A stretch of DNA of 64,000 bases from Caballeronia sp. M1242 (GCF_017220215.1 NZ_CP071131.1:186001-250000), one strand, 5' to 3'; shown: positions 1 to 9,190, numbered from the stretch's first letter. Notes: generated by a model not told the origin, from the sequence alone. Made by a program: numbers and translations.

Positions 1-504
1 GATTTTCGCATCGAGCGCGGACAGCGGTTCGTCGAGCAGCAGCACCTGCGGTTTGCTCGCCAGCGCGCGAGCCAGCGCCACGCGCTGTTGCTGTCCGCCT
101 GACAGTTGCCACGGATACCGCCCGGCGAGTTGCGGCAGCTTGATGAGTTCGAGCATCTCGGCGACGCGCGCATCGATCTCCTTTTGCGAACGCTTCGCAA
201 CCTTCAACGCGAAGCCGATGTTCTGCGCCACCGTCATGTTCGGAAAGAGCGCATACGCCTGAAACACCATGCCCACGGCGCGATCGCGCGTGCGCATATG
301 CGTGACGTCGCGTCCGTTCAGACGGATGGTGCCGCGCGTGGGCGTCTCGAATCCGGCGATCATGCGCAGCACCGTCGTCTTGCCGCAGCCCGAGGGACCG
401 AGAAACGTGATGAATTCGCCCTGCTCGATCGTCATGTCGAACCGATGCAGGGCCACGTTCGGCCCGAAGGTTTTGTGAAGATCGTCGATTTCGAGAAATG
501 GCAT
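1..504 (-). CDS. ABC transporter ATP-binding protein, PotA-like (partial, C-terminus outside window)
   Basis: Energises the importer encoded just upstream in transcription order (523-3384). The 168 visible residues begin MPFLEIDDLHKTFG and contain Walker A (GPSGCGKTT), the ABC signature (LSGGQQQR), Walker B (LLLDEP) and the start of the D-loop (SALDAK); the window then ends, so the C-terminal regulatory (TOBE-type) region expected of PotA/FbpC relatives is not seen. Start ATG complements 502-504. It follows the permease gene by 18 bases, so it is the last visible gene of a minus-strand operon. The family is certain; the polyamine-type substrate is inferred from its partners only. Confidence 0.93.
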   Translation of the reverse strand, partial: MPFLEIDDLHKTFGPNVALHRFDMTIEQGEFITFLGPSGCGKTTVLRMIAGFETPTRGTIRLNGRDVTHMRTRDRAVGMVFQAYALFPNMTVAQNIGFALKVAKRSQKEIDARVAEMLELIKLPQLAGRYPWQLSGGQQQRVALARALASKPQVLLLDEPLSALDAKI

Positions 505-522
505 GCTTGCGGCCTCGTCGGC

Positions 523-1314
523 TCAGGTTTTACGGCCGGCCAGTGCGCGCGCCGATCCGAACACCTGGATCAGGCCCATCGATGCCCATGTGACGATGAA
601 CGCGATAATCGCCAGCGCCGACGGTTCGTATGCGCGGTTCGCGCCGATCAATTGCAGATAAGGTCCGAACGCAGGACGGTCGAGCAGGCTCGCGATCGTG
701 AATTCGCCGATCACGACGGCGAACGTCAGAAACGCGCCGGACAGAATCCCCGAGCGCACGTTGGGGAAGATCACGCGGAAGAGGATCGTCGTCCAGCCCG
801 CGCCGAGACATTCGGCGGCCTCGGTCAGCGAGCGAACGTCCACGGCGCGCATGCCCGCATCTACGGCGCGATACATGTAGGGCAAAGACAGCGTGACGTA
901 GCCGAAGACGAGCAGCAGATCGGTCGCGCGCTCGTTGCTGGTGAGCGGCAGGATCGAACTGCTGTTATAGATGCGCAGATAGCCGAAGACGATCACGATG
1001 GCCGGTATCACGAGCGGCAGCAAGGTGATGAATTCGACGACGGGCCGCAACTTCGGCAGACGCAGTTGCACCCAATACGCGGTGGGCACGACGAGCAGCA
1101 CGCCGATCACGATGGTGAGCAGGCCCATCAGCACCGAATAGCCGAACGAAGCCTGAAAATGCGGATCGCCGAGCACGACTCGATAGGCGTCGAAGCTGTA
1201 GCCATCGCGGCGCATCCGCAGGCTGAACTCGAAGGTGGCGGCGAGCGGAATCAGAAAGTACAGCGTGCCGACGATCATCGCGATCCAGGCGCCCGCGCGC
1301 GATTGCGTCTTCAT
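523..1314 (-). CDS. ABC transporter permease, PotC-like
   Basis: Inner-membrane permease subunit of a spermidine/putrescine/2-aminoethylphosphonate-type importer, 263 residues. It has an N-terminal membrane helix (about 12-30), then a binding-protein-dependent transport domain with several hydrophobic segments. The EAA-loop region that docks the ATPase is recognisable around EAAECLGAGWTTILFRVIFP. The start overlaps the stop of the preceding permease by four bases (ATGA), which indicates translational coupling. Length is normal for PotC. The substrate cannot be read from the permease. Confidence 0.9.
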   Translation of the reverse strand: MKTQSRAGAWIAMIVGTLYFLIPLAATFEFSLRMRRDGYSFDAYRVVLGDPHFQASFGYSVLMGLLTIVIGVLLVVPTAYWVQLRLPKLRPVVEFITLLPLVIPAIVIVFGYLRIYNSSSILPLTSNERATDLLLVFGYVTLSLPYMYRAVDAGMRAVDVRSLTEAAECLGAGWTTILFRVIFPNVRSGILSGAFLTFAVVIGEFTIASLLDRPAFGPYLQLIGANRAYEPSALAIIAFIVTWASMGLIQVFGSARALAGRKT

Positions 1315-2249
1315 CGGCGGCCTCTTTCGGCTCTCGCGCGCAACCAGATGTAGCCGCCGTTCGACAAGCCCGTGACCACGATCATGCCCAGCGCGAGCGC
1401 ATAACCGAGGTTCTGGTTATGCAGCACGTCGCCGCGAATCTGCGCGTACAGCAGGATCGGCACGATGTTGAGCGAGCTGCCCGTCAGCGCGTAGGCCGTG
1501 GCCACTGCGCCGAACGCGTTGGCAAAGAGCAGCAGCGCCGCCCCGAGCAGGCTCGGCCACAGGACCGGCAATCCGACGTAGCGCCAATACTGCGCGGCCG
1601 TGCCGCCGAGGCAGTCGCATGCTTCGCGCCACTCGCGTTTGAGACCGTCCAGCGCGGGCGTGATGATGAGGACCATCAACGGAATCTGGAAGTACAGGTA
1701 GGTGATGGTCAGCCCGAAGAAGCTGAGAATGCTGAAGCCCGTGGAATAGAGATTGACGCCGAGGTATTTGCGCGCCAGCACCGTTACGAGACCCACGCGC
1801 CCCAAGGTGCAGATGAATGCGAAGGCGAGCGGCACGCCCGCGAAGTTCGAGGCGACTCCCGAAAACGTCATGAGCGTCGGACGGATCCACGCCGGTAGGC
1901 GGCCATGCACCGCGGCCCAGGCGAGCAACGCGCCGAAGAGCGTCCCGCCGGCGGACGATGCCACGCTCACTTTCACGCTGATCCAGTAGGCATCGAGCAC
2001 GGCGGGCTGGGACAGTTCGCGAAGATTCGCCAGCGTGAAGTGTCCCTGCGCATCCTGGAAGGCGCCGATCATCAGAAAAGCGGTGGGCAGCAATAGAAAC
2101 AGCAGCGCGAAAGCAAAGAATGGCGCGACGCCGGCATAGCTGAGCCAGCCGGCGCCACGGCTTGCGCGGGCGGGGCCGGACTGCGGCGCGGGCGCGGCCG
2201 GCGTCAGCAGATCCGGGCCCGAAGCGCCTGGCTGCGGAGATGCGCTCAT
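1311..2249 (-). CDS. ABC transporter permease, PotB-like
   Basis: First permease of the polyamine-type importer, 312 residues. A Pro/Ala-rich cytoplasmic N-terminus (about 1-35) precedes six predicted membrane helices. The EAA loop is visible as REACDCLGGTAAQYWRYVGLP. It lies 16 bases after the binding-protein gene and overlaps the next permease by four bases. Pairing with a second, non-identical permease and an extracellular solute-binding protein is the usual PotABCD/PhnSTUV layout. Confidence 0.9.
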   Translation of the reverse strand: MSASPQPGASGPDLLTPAAPAPQSGPARASRGAGWLSYAGVAPFFAFALLFLLLPTAFLMIGAFQDAQGHFTLANLRELSQPAVLDAYWISVKVSVASSAGGTLFGALLAWAAVHGRLPAWIRPTLMTFSGVASNFAGVPLAFAFICTLGRVGLVTVLARKYLGVNLYSTGFSILSFFGLTITYLYFQIPLMVLIITPALDGLKREWREACDCLGGTAAQYWRYVGLPVLWPSLLGAALLLFANAFGAVATAYALTGSSLNIVPILLYAQIRGDVLHNQNLGYALALGMIVVTGLSNGGYIWLRARAERGRR

Positions 2250-2265
2250 TGCAGCGAACTCGCGA

Positions 2266-3384
2266 CTACTTCACGTTCGCGCCGACGACGTGATCCCAAC
2301 CCTTGGTGACGGCGTCTTTCGTCGCGTTTTGCTGGTCGAGCGTCGGGAACACGGCGTTGCTGTAAGCCGATGCCGGCGGCAGCTTCGCGAGCAGCGCCTG
2401 CGGCACTTTCTTCTGCGCGACCAGTTCGTTATAGCGCATGGGATGGCAGTATCCGGCGAGCCAGCCGAGTTGCCCTTCGTCGGAGTAAAGGAATTCCATC
2501 CACAGTTTCGCCGCGTTCGGGTGCGGTGCATAAGCGCTGATCGCTTGCACATACACGCCTGCGACGACGCCCGTCTTCGGCACGATCACCTGCACTTTGG
2601 GATTGCCCTTGAGCGTGTCGCGATCGGCAAGCGCGTTGTAATCCCAGCGCACGATGATCGGCGTCGTGCCCTGCGCAAGCGACGCGGCCTTGCCGATCAC
2701 CGGCACGAAGTTGCCGCTCTTGTTGAGATCGGCGAAGAACTTCAGGCCCGCCTGGTCGGCCTTGGAGCCGTCACCCTTCGTCTGCGAAACGCCCGCTGCA
2801 TAGACGGCCTGAATCGCCTGATTCGCCGAACGCGGGTCGCCTGCGAGCGAGACCGCGTTGCGATAGTCGGATTTGAGCAGATCGCCCCAATCGGACGGCG
2901 GCTTGTCGATCATGTCCGCGTTGACTTCGAACGCGAGCACGCCGTAGTAGTCGCCATACCAGTAGCCTTCCGCATCCTTCGACGCAGCGGGGATCGAGTC
3001 CCACGTCGCCACCTTGTAAGGCTGCAACAAGCCTTCTTTTTTCGCGGACGGACCGAACGACAGCCCGACATCGATCACATCCGGCGCTTGCGGTCCCTTG
3101 TTGCCTTTGTTCGCCTTGATTGCTTCGATCTCGTCGCCCGAACCCGCGTCCGGGTTGAGCTCGTTGACGTGAATGCCGTACTTCTTCTGGAACGCGTCGA
3201 TCAGCGCGCCGTATCCGCACCAGTCGTGCGGCAACGCGATCGTGGTCAATTGCCCTTCCTGCTTCGCGGCGGTGACGAGCGCCTCGGATGGCGCGGCCGA
3301 TACGGCGCCGCTGCTGCCCGCCCCGAGCGCCGTTGCCGTGGAGATCGAAAGAAAACGGCCCGCCCAGCTACGCTTCATCGTCAT
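2266..3384 (-). CDS. Extracellular solute-binding protein, PotD/PhnS-like
   Basis: Periplasmic binding protein of the importer at 1-3384; 372 residues. A twin-Met start (MTMKRSWAGRF) opens a signal peptide that probably ends near SGAVSAAP. The mature part has the type II periplasmic-binding fold typical of family 1 solute-binding proteins (VDVNPDAGSGDE-like hinge, ...RWDYNALAD, ...LWMEFLYSDEGQLGW). First gene of the operon; a weak GGGAA ribosome-binding site precedes 3384 and the second ATG at 3378 is an equally possible start. Polyamine or similar small cation is a guess from the family. Confidence 0.88.
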   Translation of the reverse strand: MTMKRSWAGRFLSISTATALGAGSSGAVSAAPSEALVTAAKQEGQLTTIALPHDWCGYGALIDAFQKKYGIHVNELNPDAGSGDEIEAIKANKGNKGPQAPDVIDVGLSFGPSAKKEGLLQPYKVATWDSIPAASKDAEGYWYGDYYGVLAFEVNADMIDKPPSDWGDLLKSDYRNAVSLAGDPRSANQAIQAVYAAGVSQTKGDGSKADQAGLKFFADLNKSGNFVPVIGKAASLAQGTTPIIVRWDYNALADRDTLKGNPKVQVIVPKTGVVAGVYVQAISAYAPHPNAAKLWMEFLYSDEGQLGWLAGYCHPMRYNELVAQKKVPQALLAKLPPASAYSNAVFPTLDQQNATKDAVTKGWDHVVGANVK

Positions 3385-3911
3385 CGATGTTCCCGAAAGG
3401 AAGGTGGTGCGTTGAAGAGATCGTCCGATTGCTGGTGCAGGCTAGTTTCAAATACGCGAATTTGCAAGCCGCCAAAAAAGTACGACTGCGCTTATGGCGG
3501 ATGGCGGCTGAATAGCGGCGTTAGTGCGATTCTTATTGATGCTTTCGCGAGCGAGAATCCTTTATGTGGCAGAAAGGCCGTCATCAGCGCATAACGGGCG
3601 CTCCTGTCGATGTGGGCCGTGTTTCGAACGCGAGGATCATGGCGGAGCCAGCAACTGCTCGGCGCATCGCAGGTGGTTGTCGAGGAACGCGGACAGTCCG
3701 AGCCGCAGGTTGCTGATGAGTCGCGCATGCAGACCATCGCGGCGTCACGAGGCGCGCATAGTCCAGAAACGATCGGGCAGCAAGCGCCGGCTGATCGCAG
3801 CGCTTCGATCGGCGAGCGAGCGGCACGCGCAGCAGCGTACGGTGTTGTCGACCGCATGGAAGCTCGTGGATAGGCGATCAGAACCGGCAGCCCGCGTGCG
3901 AGCAAGGAGCT
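3385..3911. other. Intergenic, no intact gene; possible decayed coding on minus strand
   Basis: This stretch holds the upstream region of the 3384 operon (AT-richer part about 3430-3560) and no convincing intact gene. On the minus strand, two adjoining reading frames between about 3860 and 3637 show coding-like third-position GC but are interrupted by a stop and a frame change; the last piece ends with residues AEQLLAPP then TGA at 3637-3639. I cannot identify a family, so I record it only as a possible gene remnant. Confidence 0.3.
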
Positions 3912-5453
3912 TCAGCCGAGCACTGGCGCCTTCCGCCTGCCCGCGCCTTGCTCATAGGCGTAGGCGAGGCCCAGCAGCGCTGCCTCGTCCCACTGGCGAC
4001 CCACAAAGATAAGCCCGAACGGCGAGCCCGACTCGTAGTAACCGGCGGGAACCGCGATGCCTGGCACGCCCGCGATGTTGATCTCCCCCACCGTCGTCTC
4101 CTGAATGGTGTCCTTTCCGTGCAAGGGCGGAAGCTCGCATCTCATCTGCGGAAAGACGAGGGCATCGAGCCTCTGCTCGTCGAACACGCGCTCGAAGATG
4201 CGTAGATAGCGCGCCTTCAGTTCGATGAATTCAGGCATCTCCGGCGGCTGCGATGGATTCGCCAGCGCGGCCTTGAAATCCGCCAGGCTGTGCATGAAGT
4301 TCAGCACGCCGTGCGGCGAGAAAGCGTCTTCGTCTCTCGTCACCTCCGCGAACTGCGCAAAGCTCTTGATCGAAGCATGCTTGCCCAAACGTTCCAGATA
4401 TTTCTCGACGTCGTAGGGGATGGATTCGAGACCGCGCGCGTCGAAATTGCGCAGCGGCGGAGTCGTCCTGCGCAGTTCGGCAAAGCCGGAGCCTTGGAAA
4501 GGATCGTCGATCAGCGTCGCGCCGAGCGATACGAGCTCGCCCTTCACGCGCTCGTACAGCGCCGCGGCCTCGTCGGAAAGCGGCTGATCGCGCCAGCCGG
4601 GACCGTACAGACCGATGCGCTTGCCCTTCAGCGCGTCACGGTCGAGCGCCGACGCATAGCCGCCTTCCGGCTGCCGGCCGACGCCGGCGAGCGTCTTCGG
4701 GTCTTCGCTCGTGTAACCGGCGATCACGTCGAGACACAGCGCCGCATCTTTCACGTTGCGCGCAATCGGCCCGACGACGTCGCGATTGCCCGACAAGGGC
4801 ATCACGCCCGCGTTCGGCACCAGCCCAATGGTCGGCTTGATGCCGACGAGGTCCTGCGCCGATGCGGGGTTCTGGATGGATCCACCCGTCTCCTCGGCGA
4901 GTCCGAGCACCGCCATGCCCGACGCCACCGCCGACGCCGTTCCCGCGCTGCTTCCGCCCGGCACGCGGTCGGGCATCGCGACGTTGATCGTCGGGCCTGC
5001 CCAACTGTCGTTGGCATGCGATCCGGTATGACTCAGAATCGGGACGTTCGTCTTGCCGAGCAGAATCGCGCCCGCGCGGCGCATGCGCGCGACAACCGGC
5101 GCATCGCGCTCGGGCATCAGGTCGATGCCGCCGGTCTTGCTGTACAACTTCGACCATCCCGCGGTGGTCGGAAAGCCGACCATGTCCATCGGGTCTTTGA
5201 TGACGACCGGCACGCCAGCGAGCGGCCCCAATGCTTCACCGGCGGCGCGCTGCTCGTCGATCCTGCGCGCGTCGTCGATCGCGGCGGGATTCAGGAAGAT
5301 CAGCGCGTTATACATCGTGTTATGACGTTCGATCCAGTCGAAGCAGGCGCGCGCCAGTTCTTCCGCCGTGAACCGGCCGGTCCTGAATCCGTCCTGCACG
5401 GCATCGACCGTGAGGGTCGCAAGATCGACGTCGATTGCGCTGCGTTTTTCCAT
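3912..5453 (-). CDS. Amidase (amidase-signature family)
   Basis: Hydrolyses a carboxamide to acid and ammonia; 513 residues, cytoplasmic. The amidase-signature core is complete: catalytic Lys in VVIKDPMD (about residue 87), the Gly/Ser stretch GGSSAGTASA with the cis-Ser, and the nucleophile region EETGGSIQNPAS followed by GIKPTIGLV. It is the last gene of the run 13858-3912 and follows the SDR gene by 42 bases. The ribosome-binding site GGGAG precedes the ATG at 5453. Context with acetamidase/formamidase and AmiC/AmiR-like regulators supports an amide substrate; which amide is not visible. Confidence 0.92.
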   Translation of the reverse strand: MEKRSAIDVDLATLTVDAVQDGFRTGRFTAEELARACFDWIERHNTMYNALIFLNPAAIDDARRIDEQRAAGEALGPLAGVPVVIKDPMDMVGFPTTAGWSKLYSKTGGIDLMPERDAPVVARMRRAGAILLGKTNVPILSHTGSHANDSWAGPTINVAMPDRVPGGSSAGTASAVASGMAVLGLAEETGGSIQNPASAQDLVGIKPTIGLVPNAGVMPLSGNRDVVGPIARNVKDAALCLDVIAGYTSEDPKTLAGVGRQPEGGYASALDRDALKGKRIGLYGPGWRDQPLSDEAAALYERVKGELVSLGATLIDDPFQGSGFAELRRTTPPLRNFDARGLESIPYDVEKYLERLGKHASIKSFAQFAEVTRDEDAFSPHGVLNFMHSLADFKAALANPSQPPEMPEFIELKARYLRIFERVFDEQRLDALVFPQMRCELPPLHGKDTIQETTVGEINIAGVPGIAVPAGYYESGSPFGLIFVGRQWDEAALLGLAYAYEQGAGRRKAPVLG

Positions 5454-5464
5454 TCGATGCTCCC

Positions 5465-5490
5465 GTTGATTTGATCCGTTGATTTGATCC
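5465..5490. repeat. 13-bp tandem direct repeat between SDR and amidase genes
   Basis: Two perfect copies of GTTGATTTGATCC lie head to tail at 5465-5477 and 5478-5490, followed by a partial third copy (CTTGATCA) that runs into the SDR stop codon. It occupies nearly all of the 42-base space before the amidase ribosome-binding site. It may be replication slippage; a role in spacing or RNA structure is not demonstrated. Confidence 0.85.
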
Positions 5491-5495
5491 CTTGA

Positions 5496-6260
5496 TCAGA
5501 GCTGGACGCCGCGCGTGAGCGCACCGTCGACGACGATGTTCGCGCCGCTCACGAAGCTCGCAGCCGGACTGGCGACGAACGCCACCGCATTGGCGATCTC
5601 TTGCGGCCTCGCCATGCGGCCGGTCGGATTCAACGCCAACGCGCGTTCGAACAACGCCGGATCGTTGTGCTCGATCCAGTCCCACACGCCGCCTTCGAAG
5701 TACACGTTGCCCGGCGAAACCGTGTTTGCGCGAATCCCCTTCGAGGCCAATTGATTCGCGAGCCCCTGCGTGTAGTGCACGATCGCGGCCTTGAAGACGC
5801 CATAAGGTCCGGCCGCGAAGTCGATCTCGCGTGCCGACACGCTCGATATGGCAACGATCGACGCCGCCTTGCTCGCGGTGAGATAAGGCATGGCGGCATC
5901 GACGAGATTCACCGTGCCGAGCAGATCGGTCTCGAACTCCTTGCGCCACGACTCGAGGTCGTTGCCGATGGCAAGCGCGCTCACATTCGCCACGACGATA
6001 TCCAGCCCGCCCCACTCCGCGCCGACACGTTCGACCCACGCCTTGAGCGCCGCGCCATCGGAGACATCGACGGCCGCACCCGACGCCCGCGCGCCGCTCA
6101 GTTCGGATAGCGCGCTCGCCGTCGCTGCGACGCTCGCTTCGTCGCGCGCGCAGATGGCCACATCGGCGCCCTCGGTAGCCAGCGTCCGCGCGATCGCGAG
6201 ACCAATGCCCTTGGTCCCGCCGGTCACGATCGCTTTCAAGCCCTTCAGTTGCAGGTCCAT
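5496..6260 (-). CDS. SDR family NAD(P)-dependent oxidoreductase
   Basis: Classical short-chain dehydrogenase of 254 residues. The N-terminal cofactor motif is GGTKGIG (about 14-20), followed by the NNAG-equivalent VANVSA, the catalytic Ser in VAISSVSA and the YGVFK catalytic Tyr/Lys pair near 158-162. The C-terminal part (SPGNVYFEGG...) is typical of the family. It lies 44 bases after the ANTAR regulator gene and 42 before the amidase, in the same orientation. Substrate unknown; possibly processes the carbon product of amide cleavage. Confidence 0.9.
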   Translation of the reverse strand: MDLQLKGLKAIVTGGTKGIGLAIARTLATEGADVAICARDEASVAATASALSELSGARASGAAVDVSDGAALKAWVERVGAEWGGLDIVVANVSALAIGNDLESWRKEFETDLLGTVNLVDAAMPYLTASKAASIVAISSVSAREIDFAAGPYGVFKAAIVHYTQGLANQLASKGIRANTVSPGNVYFEGGVWDWIEHNDPALFERALALNPTGRMARPQEIANAVAFVASPAASFVSGANIVVDGALTRGVQL

Positions 6261-6304
6261 GTTCGCCGCTCCTTAATGTGTCGATGAATGGGCGGCGCGA
6301 CGCG

Positions 6305-6955
6305 TCACTCCGTGTCGCGCCCGTCGTCCGAATTCAGCCCGCGTGCGATCTGCAAGACTTCGCCTGCCTGAATGACGGAATGACAGATATCGTCGATCGT
6401 CACGCGCTTCTCCATTGCCTGCGCGCGCAGCATGTCGTAGGCCTCGCGCTCGCTCAAGCGATGCATCGTCATCAGGATGCTCTTGGCTTCCTGCAAGTGC
6501 CGGCTGTCGAGCAGCTTCTGTTCGAGCCTCGCGATGCGTTGCGTGTGTTGACGCGCGCGCCTCGCGTGATAGAGCGCCATCACCACCGTGGACAGCAGCC
6601 CGGAGGCGCGAATCGGCGTGGTGACGATGCCGTCCGATCCCATCTTGATAGCCTGATCGATGAACGTCGGGTTCTCGTATGCCACCACGCAGATGACGGG
6701 CGGCGCATCCGGCCCGCACCACTCGCCCTTCGGCGCGCGCTCTTCGGGCAGCAACGCACGAAACACGAGATCGGTCTTTTCCGGCAGGGTGTCCGTGGGC
6801 GGCCAGCATCGCTCGACCTGGAAGCCCATGCGCCTGAGATGGTTCGTGAGCGTCAGCCCGTCATCGTCGTCCGGATGAAAAACGACGACCCGTGCATTGC
6901 GCTCGAGAATCGAACCCGTGAGGCTTCGCTGACCTCTGTCTGTTCGCGCGCTCAC
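6305..6955 (-). CDS. ANTAR-domain transcription antiterminator, AmiR/NasR-like
   Basis: RNA-binding regulator of 216 residues. The N-terminal half resembles a receiver (acidic cluster HPDDDDG, then DLVFRAL) without an obvious complete phosphorylation site, as in AmiR pseudo-receivers. A coiled-coil linker (ARRARQHTQRIARLEQKL) leads to a C-terminal ANTAR three-helix domain (about 145-200: SILMTMHRLSEREAYDMLR...), which binds paired hexaloop hairpins in nascent RNA. Start is GTG at 6955, one base after the stop of the AmiC-like gene (TGA-C-GTG), so the two are translationally coupled. The likely target is the terminator leader at 13903-13993 upstream of this operon. Confidence 0.92.
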   Translation of the reverse strand: MSARTDRGQRSLTGSILERNARVVVFHPDDDDGLTLTNHLRRMGFQVERCWPPTDTLPEKTDLVFRALLPEERAPKGEWCGPDAPPVICVVAYENPTFIDQAIKMGSDGIVTTPIRASGLLSTVVMALYHARRARQHTQRIARLEQKLLDSRHLQEAKSILMTMHRLSEREAYDMLRAQAMEKRVTIDDICHSVIQAGEVLQIARGLNSDDGRDTE

Positions 6956-6956
6956 G

Positions 6957-8111
6957 TCAGTACTCTCGCGTGCTCAGCTTCGTGACCCAGTCCCCGAGCT
7001 TCTGGCGCGTCATGTACGGGTCGGGACCGACGGCGAACTTCGACTCGCGCAGAATGGTGAACTGGCCATCGGCGTTCACGCGGCCGATGCGCGGATAGAG
7101 CGCCATGTGATGATTCACGGGATCGATACGCACCCGCCCCTGCGGCGCCGCGTATTCCGATCCGAGCAGATGCGGCATGATGACGCCGATCTCGTCGGAA
7201 CCGGAACGTGCGTAGGCTTCGGCGAACATGTGCATTTGATAGTACGCGGCCTCCCAGTTCATGTCCGTCGGGGTGTCCGAACCGTAGCGCGACTGGTGAT
7301 GCGCGACGGCGCGGTGATTCTCTTCGGTATCGACGCTCTGAAAATAAGGCGCTGCCGTGATGTGCCCTGCCGCGATGCCGCGCTGCATCGCGTGGATTTC
7401 GGTCTCCGACGTATTCAGGCTGCCGATGGGCATGCGCGACGGATCGAAGTCGGCGTGCGCGTAGGCATCGTAGAGATACGGCACCGTCGCGCCGATGACC
7501 GTGCTGAAAATCCAGTCCGGAGACTTGCGCCGGATGTCCGCGACCACTTGCTCGAACTGCTCGCGCGTGGCGTCGAGCGACAGATACCGTTCGCCGAGGA
7601 TCGCGCCTTCGGGATGCTGCAGCAGCAGCTCCTGCATCGTGCGGTTGCATTCGTACGGATAGACGTAGCTCGACCCGACGAAGTACACGCGCGCGCCGAA
7701 GGTCTCGGTCATGAAGTCCGCCAGTTGCACGCCGTTCTGATTAGGCGACGCGCCGCTGTAGATGATGTTGTCCGAATACTCGAAGCCCTCGTACATCTGC
7801 GCGTAGATGAGAAGCCGGTTGTGCTTCTCGACGACGGGCAGCATCGCCTTGCGGCTCGTCGACGTATATCCGCCGAAGATCGTATTGACGCCGTCCTTCA
7901 CGATCAGCCGCTCGGCAAGCTCGCGGAACACGGCCGGATCGGACGCGGGGTCATAGTGAATCGCGACGAGCTCGCGCCCGCCGATGCCGCCGCGCGCATT
8001 GATCTCCTCGACGGCGAGGCGCGCCCCGCGCCATTGCGACTGCTCGAGCAGAGCGGTCGAGCCGCTCGTCGAGCACAGCAGACCCACTCTGATGGGATCG
8101 GACAAAGCCAT
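6957..8111 (-). CDS. AmiC-like amide sensor, periplasmic-binding-protein fold without signal peptide
   Basis: Ligand-binding protein of 384 residues, the same size as Pseudomonas AmiC. It begins MALSDPIRVGLLCSTSGSTA, which is the binding-fold beta strand directly, with no export signal, so it should be cytoplasmic. Known AmiC proteins hold AmiR inactive until an amide binds; tight coupling to the ANTAR gene fits. A longer open frame to 8498 exists but overlaps the acetamidase gene in full, so ATG at 8111 (AmiC-like N-terminus) is chosen. Relative of the exported binding protein at 12626-13858, which suggests that the same ligand class is sensed and transported. Confidence 0.92.
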   Translation of the reverse strand: MALSDPIRVGLLCSTSGSTALLEQSQWRGARLAVEEINARGGIGGRELVAIHYDPASDPAVFRELAERLIVKDGVNTIFGGYTSTSRKAMLPVVEKHNRLLIYAQMYEGFEYSDNIIYSGASPNQNGVQLADFMTETFGARVYFVGSSYVYPYECNRTMQELLLQHPEGAILGERYLSLDATREQFEQVVADIRRKSPDWIFSTVIGATVPYLYDAYAHADFDPSRMPIGSLNTSETEIHAMQRGIAAGHITAAPYFQSVDTEENHRAVAHHQSRYGSDTPTDMNWEAAYYQMHMFAEAYARSGSDEIGVIMPHLLGSEYAAPQGRVRIDPVNHHMALYPRIGRVNADGQFTILRESKFAVGPDPYMTRQKLGDWVTKLSTREY

Positions 8112-8191
8112 TTCGTGACACGCTCTCGAATGCGCGGAGAGAGGACGCCCCGCGCGTGATGCCGACTGCCTTGGACGCGCCAACTGGCGCG

Positions 8192-9178
8192 TTACTTGAG
8201 GTAATGCTTGGCGACCATCGCGCCAACCGTGTATTTTGGATCGACAAAATTGCCCAGTCGAACCTTGCCGACCTGGCTCAGCATCATGTACGCGTCCCAC
8301 TTGTCGAAGCCGTATTCCGCGGCCATCCATAGCACCAGTTCGCGGTAGGCAATGCGCGTCGCGTCTTCCAGCGGCCGCGCGCTGCCGATGCTCATGAGCG
8401 CGTCTTCGTTCTCGAGCCGCGGCCAGTCGATCTGCCACTTCTTGATGAGATCGACGCGCACGGTCGTCGTGCTCCGATATTCGACCGCCGTGCCGCACAC
8501 TTCGCCATCGCCCTGACAGGCGTGCGCATCGCCGATGAAGAGCCGCCCGCCCGGCGAGCGCACCGGCAAGTACGTGATGCTGCCCGGTCCCATGTCGGGC
8601 ACGTCCATGTTGCCGCCGTGGTTGTCGGGCGTGAGCGAATTGATGGAGTCGATCTCCGGCGAAAGACTCAGCGTCCCGATATGCGGCTTGTACGGCAGCG
8701 TATTGCGCTTGCTCCAGTACACGTTTTCTTCGTCGATCCTGATCTTGCGCACCACTTCCGGCAGCGGCTCATTCAAGAGCGCCGTGTAGTCCGTGCCCGT
8801 CAGTCCGCCGAAGTTGGGAATCATGCAGCAGAAGCCGTGCGGATCGTCACCGCGCGGCGCCATCTTCTCGATGTACACGGCGACCACATCGCCCTTCTCC
8901 GCGCCCTCGATCATGATCGGGCCGTTTTGCGGATTGAGGAACGGCACCTTCAGCACCTCGGACGGCTTGTCGGTCTCCTCTTTGATCTTGCCTTCGAACG
9001 CATCGCGCGTCTCCACCACCACGCGATCGCCGGGCTTCACATGCAACACCGGTTGCGAGTACGGCCCGATCGTGTAGTGATAGGTCTTCTGCATTTCCTC
9101 GGTCAGATGGTGCTCCACCGGTTCGCGATCCGCGCCGACGCCACGCTTCATCATGATCGAATCTTCAAGCCATTTCAT
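8192..9178 (-). CDS. Acetamidase/formamidase family protein (FmdA/AmdA-like)
   Basis: Hydrolyses short-chain amides such as formamide or acetamide; 328 residues. The protein begins MKWLEDSIMMKRG and shows the family's features: the HV(K)PGDRVVVET strand, the PLNPxNGP-like segment FLNPQNGPIMI, the GxHxxNxD-type region PDNHGGNMDVPDM, and FIGDAHACQGDGEVCGTAVE with conserved acidic and His residues. It lies 12 bases after the LivF-like ATPase gene. Co-occurrence with urea/amide-type transport genes parallels the fmd cluster of Methylophilus. Confidence in family high; exact substrate inferred. Confidence 0.93.
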   Translation of the reverse strand: MKWLEDSIMMKRGVGADREPVEHHLTEEMQKTYHYTIGPYSQPVLHVKPGDRVVVETRDAFEGKIKEETDKPSEVLKVPFLNPQNGPIMIEGAEKGDVVAVYIEKMAPRGDDPHGFCCMIPNFGGLTGTDYTALLNEPLPEVVRKIRIDEENVYWSKRNTLPYKPHIGTLSLSPEIDSINSLTPDNHGGNMDVPDMGPGSITYLPVRSPGGRLFIGDAHACQGDGEVCGTAVEYRSTTTVRVDLIKKWQIDWPRLENEDALMSIGSARPLEDATRIAYRELVLWMAAEYGFDKWDAYMMLSQVGKVRLGNFVDPKYTVGAMVAKHYLK

Positions 9179-9190
9179 GTTTCGTCTCCG

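Noticed and set aside
106..1353. Long plus-strand reading frame (415 residues) opposite the permease genes
   Set aside because: It lies antisense to clear ABC permease and ATPase genes, and its product is Arg/His-rich without domains, as expected for shadow frames in high-GC DNA.
2290..3594. Plus-strand 434-residue frame opposite the binding-protein gene
   Set aside because: Antisense shadow of a well-supported solute-binding protein; no recognisable domain.
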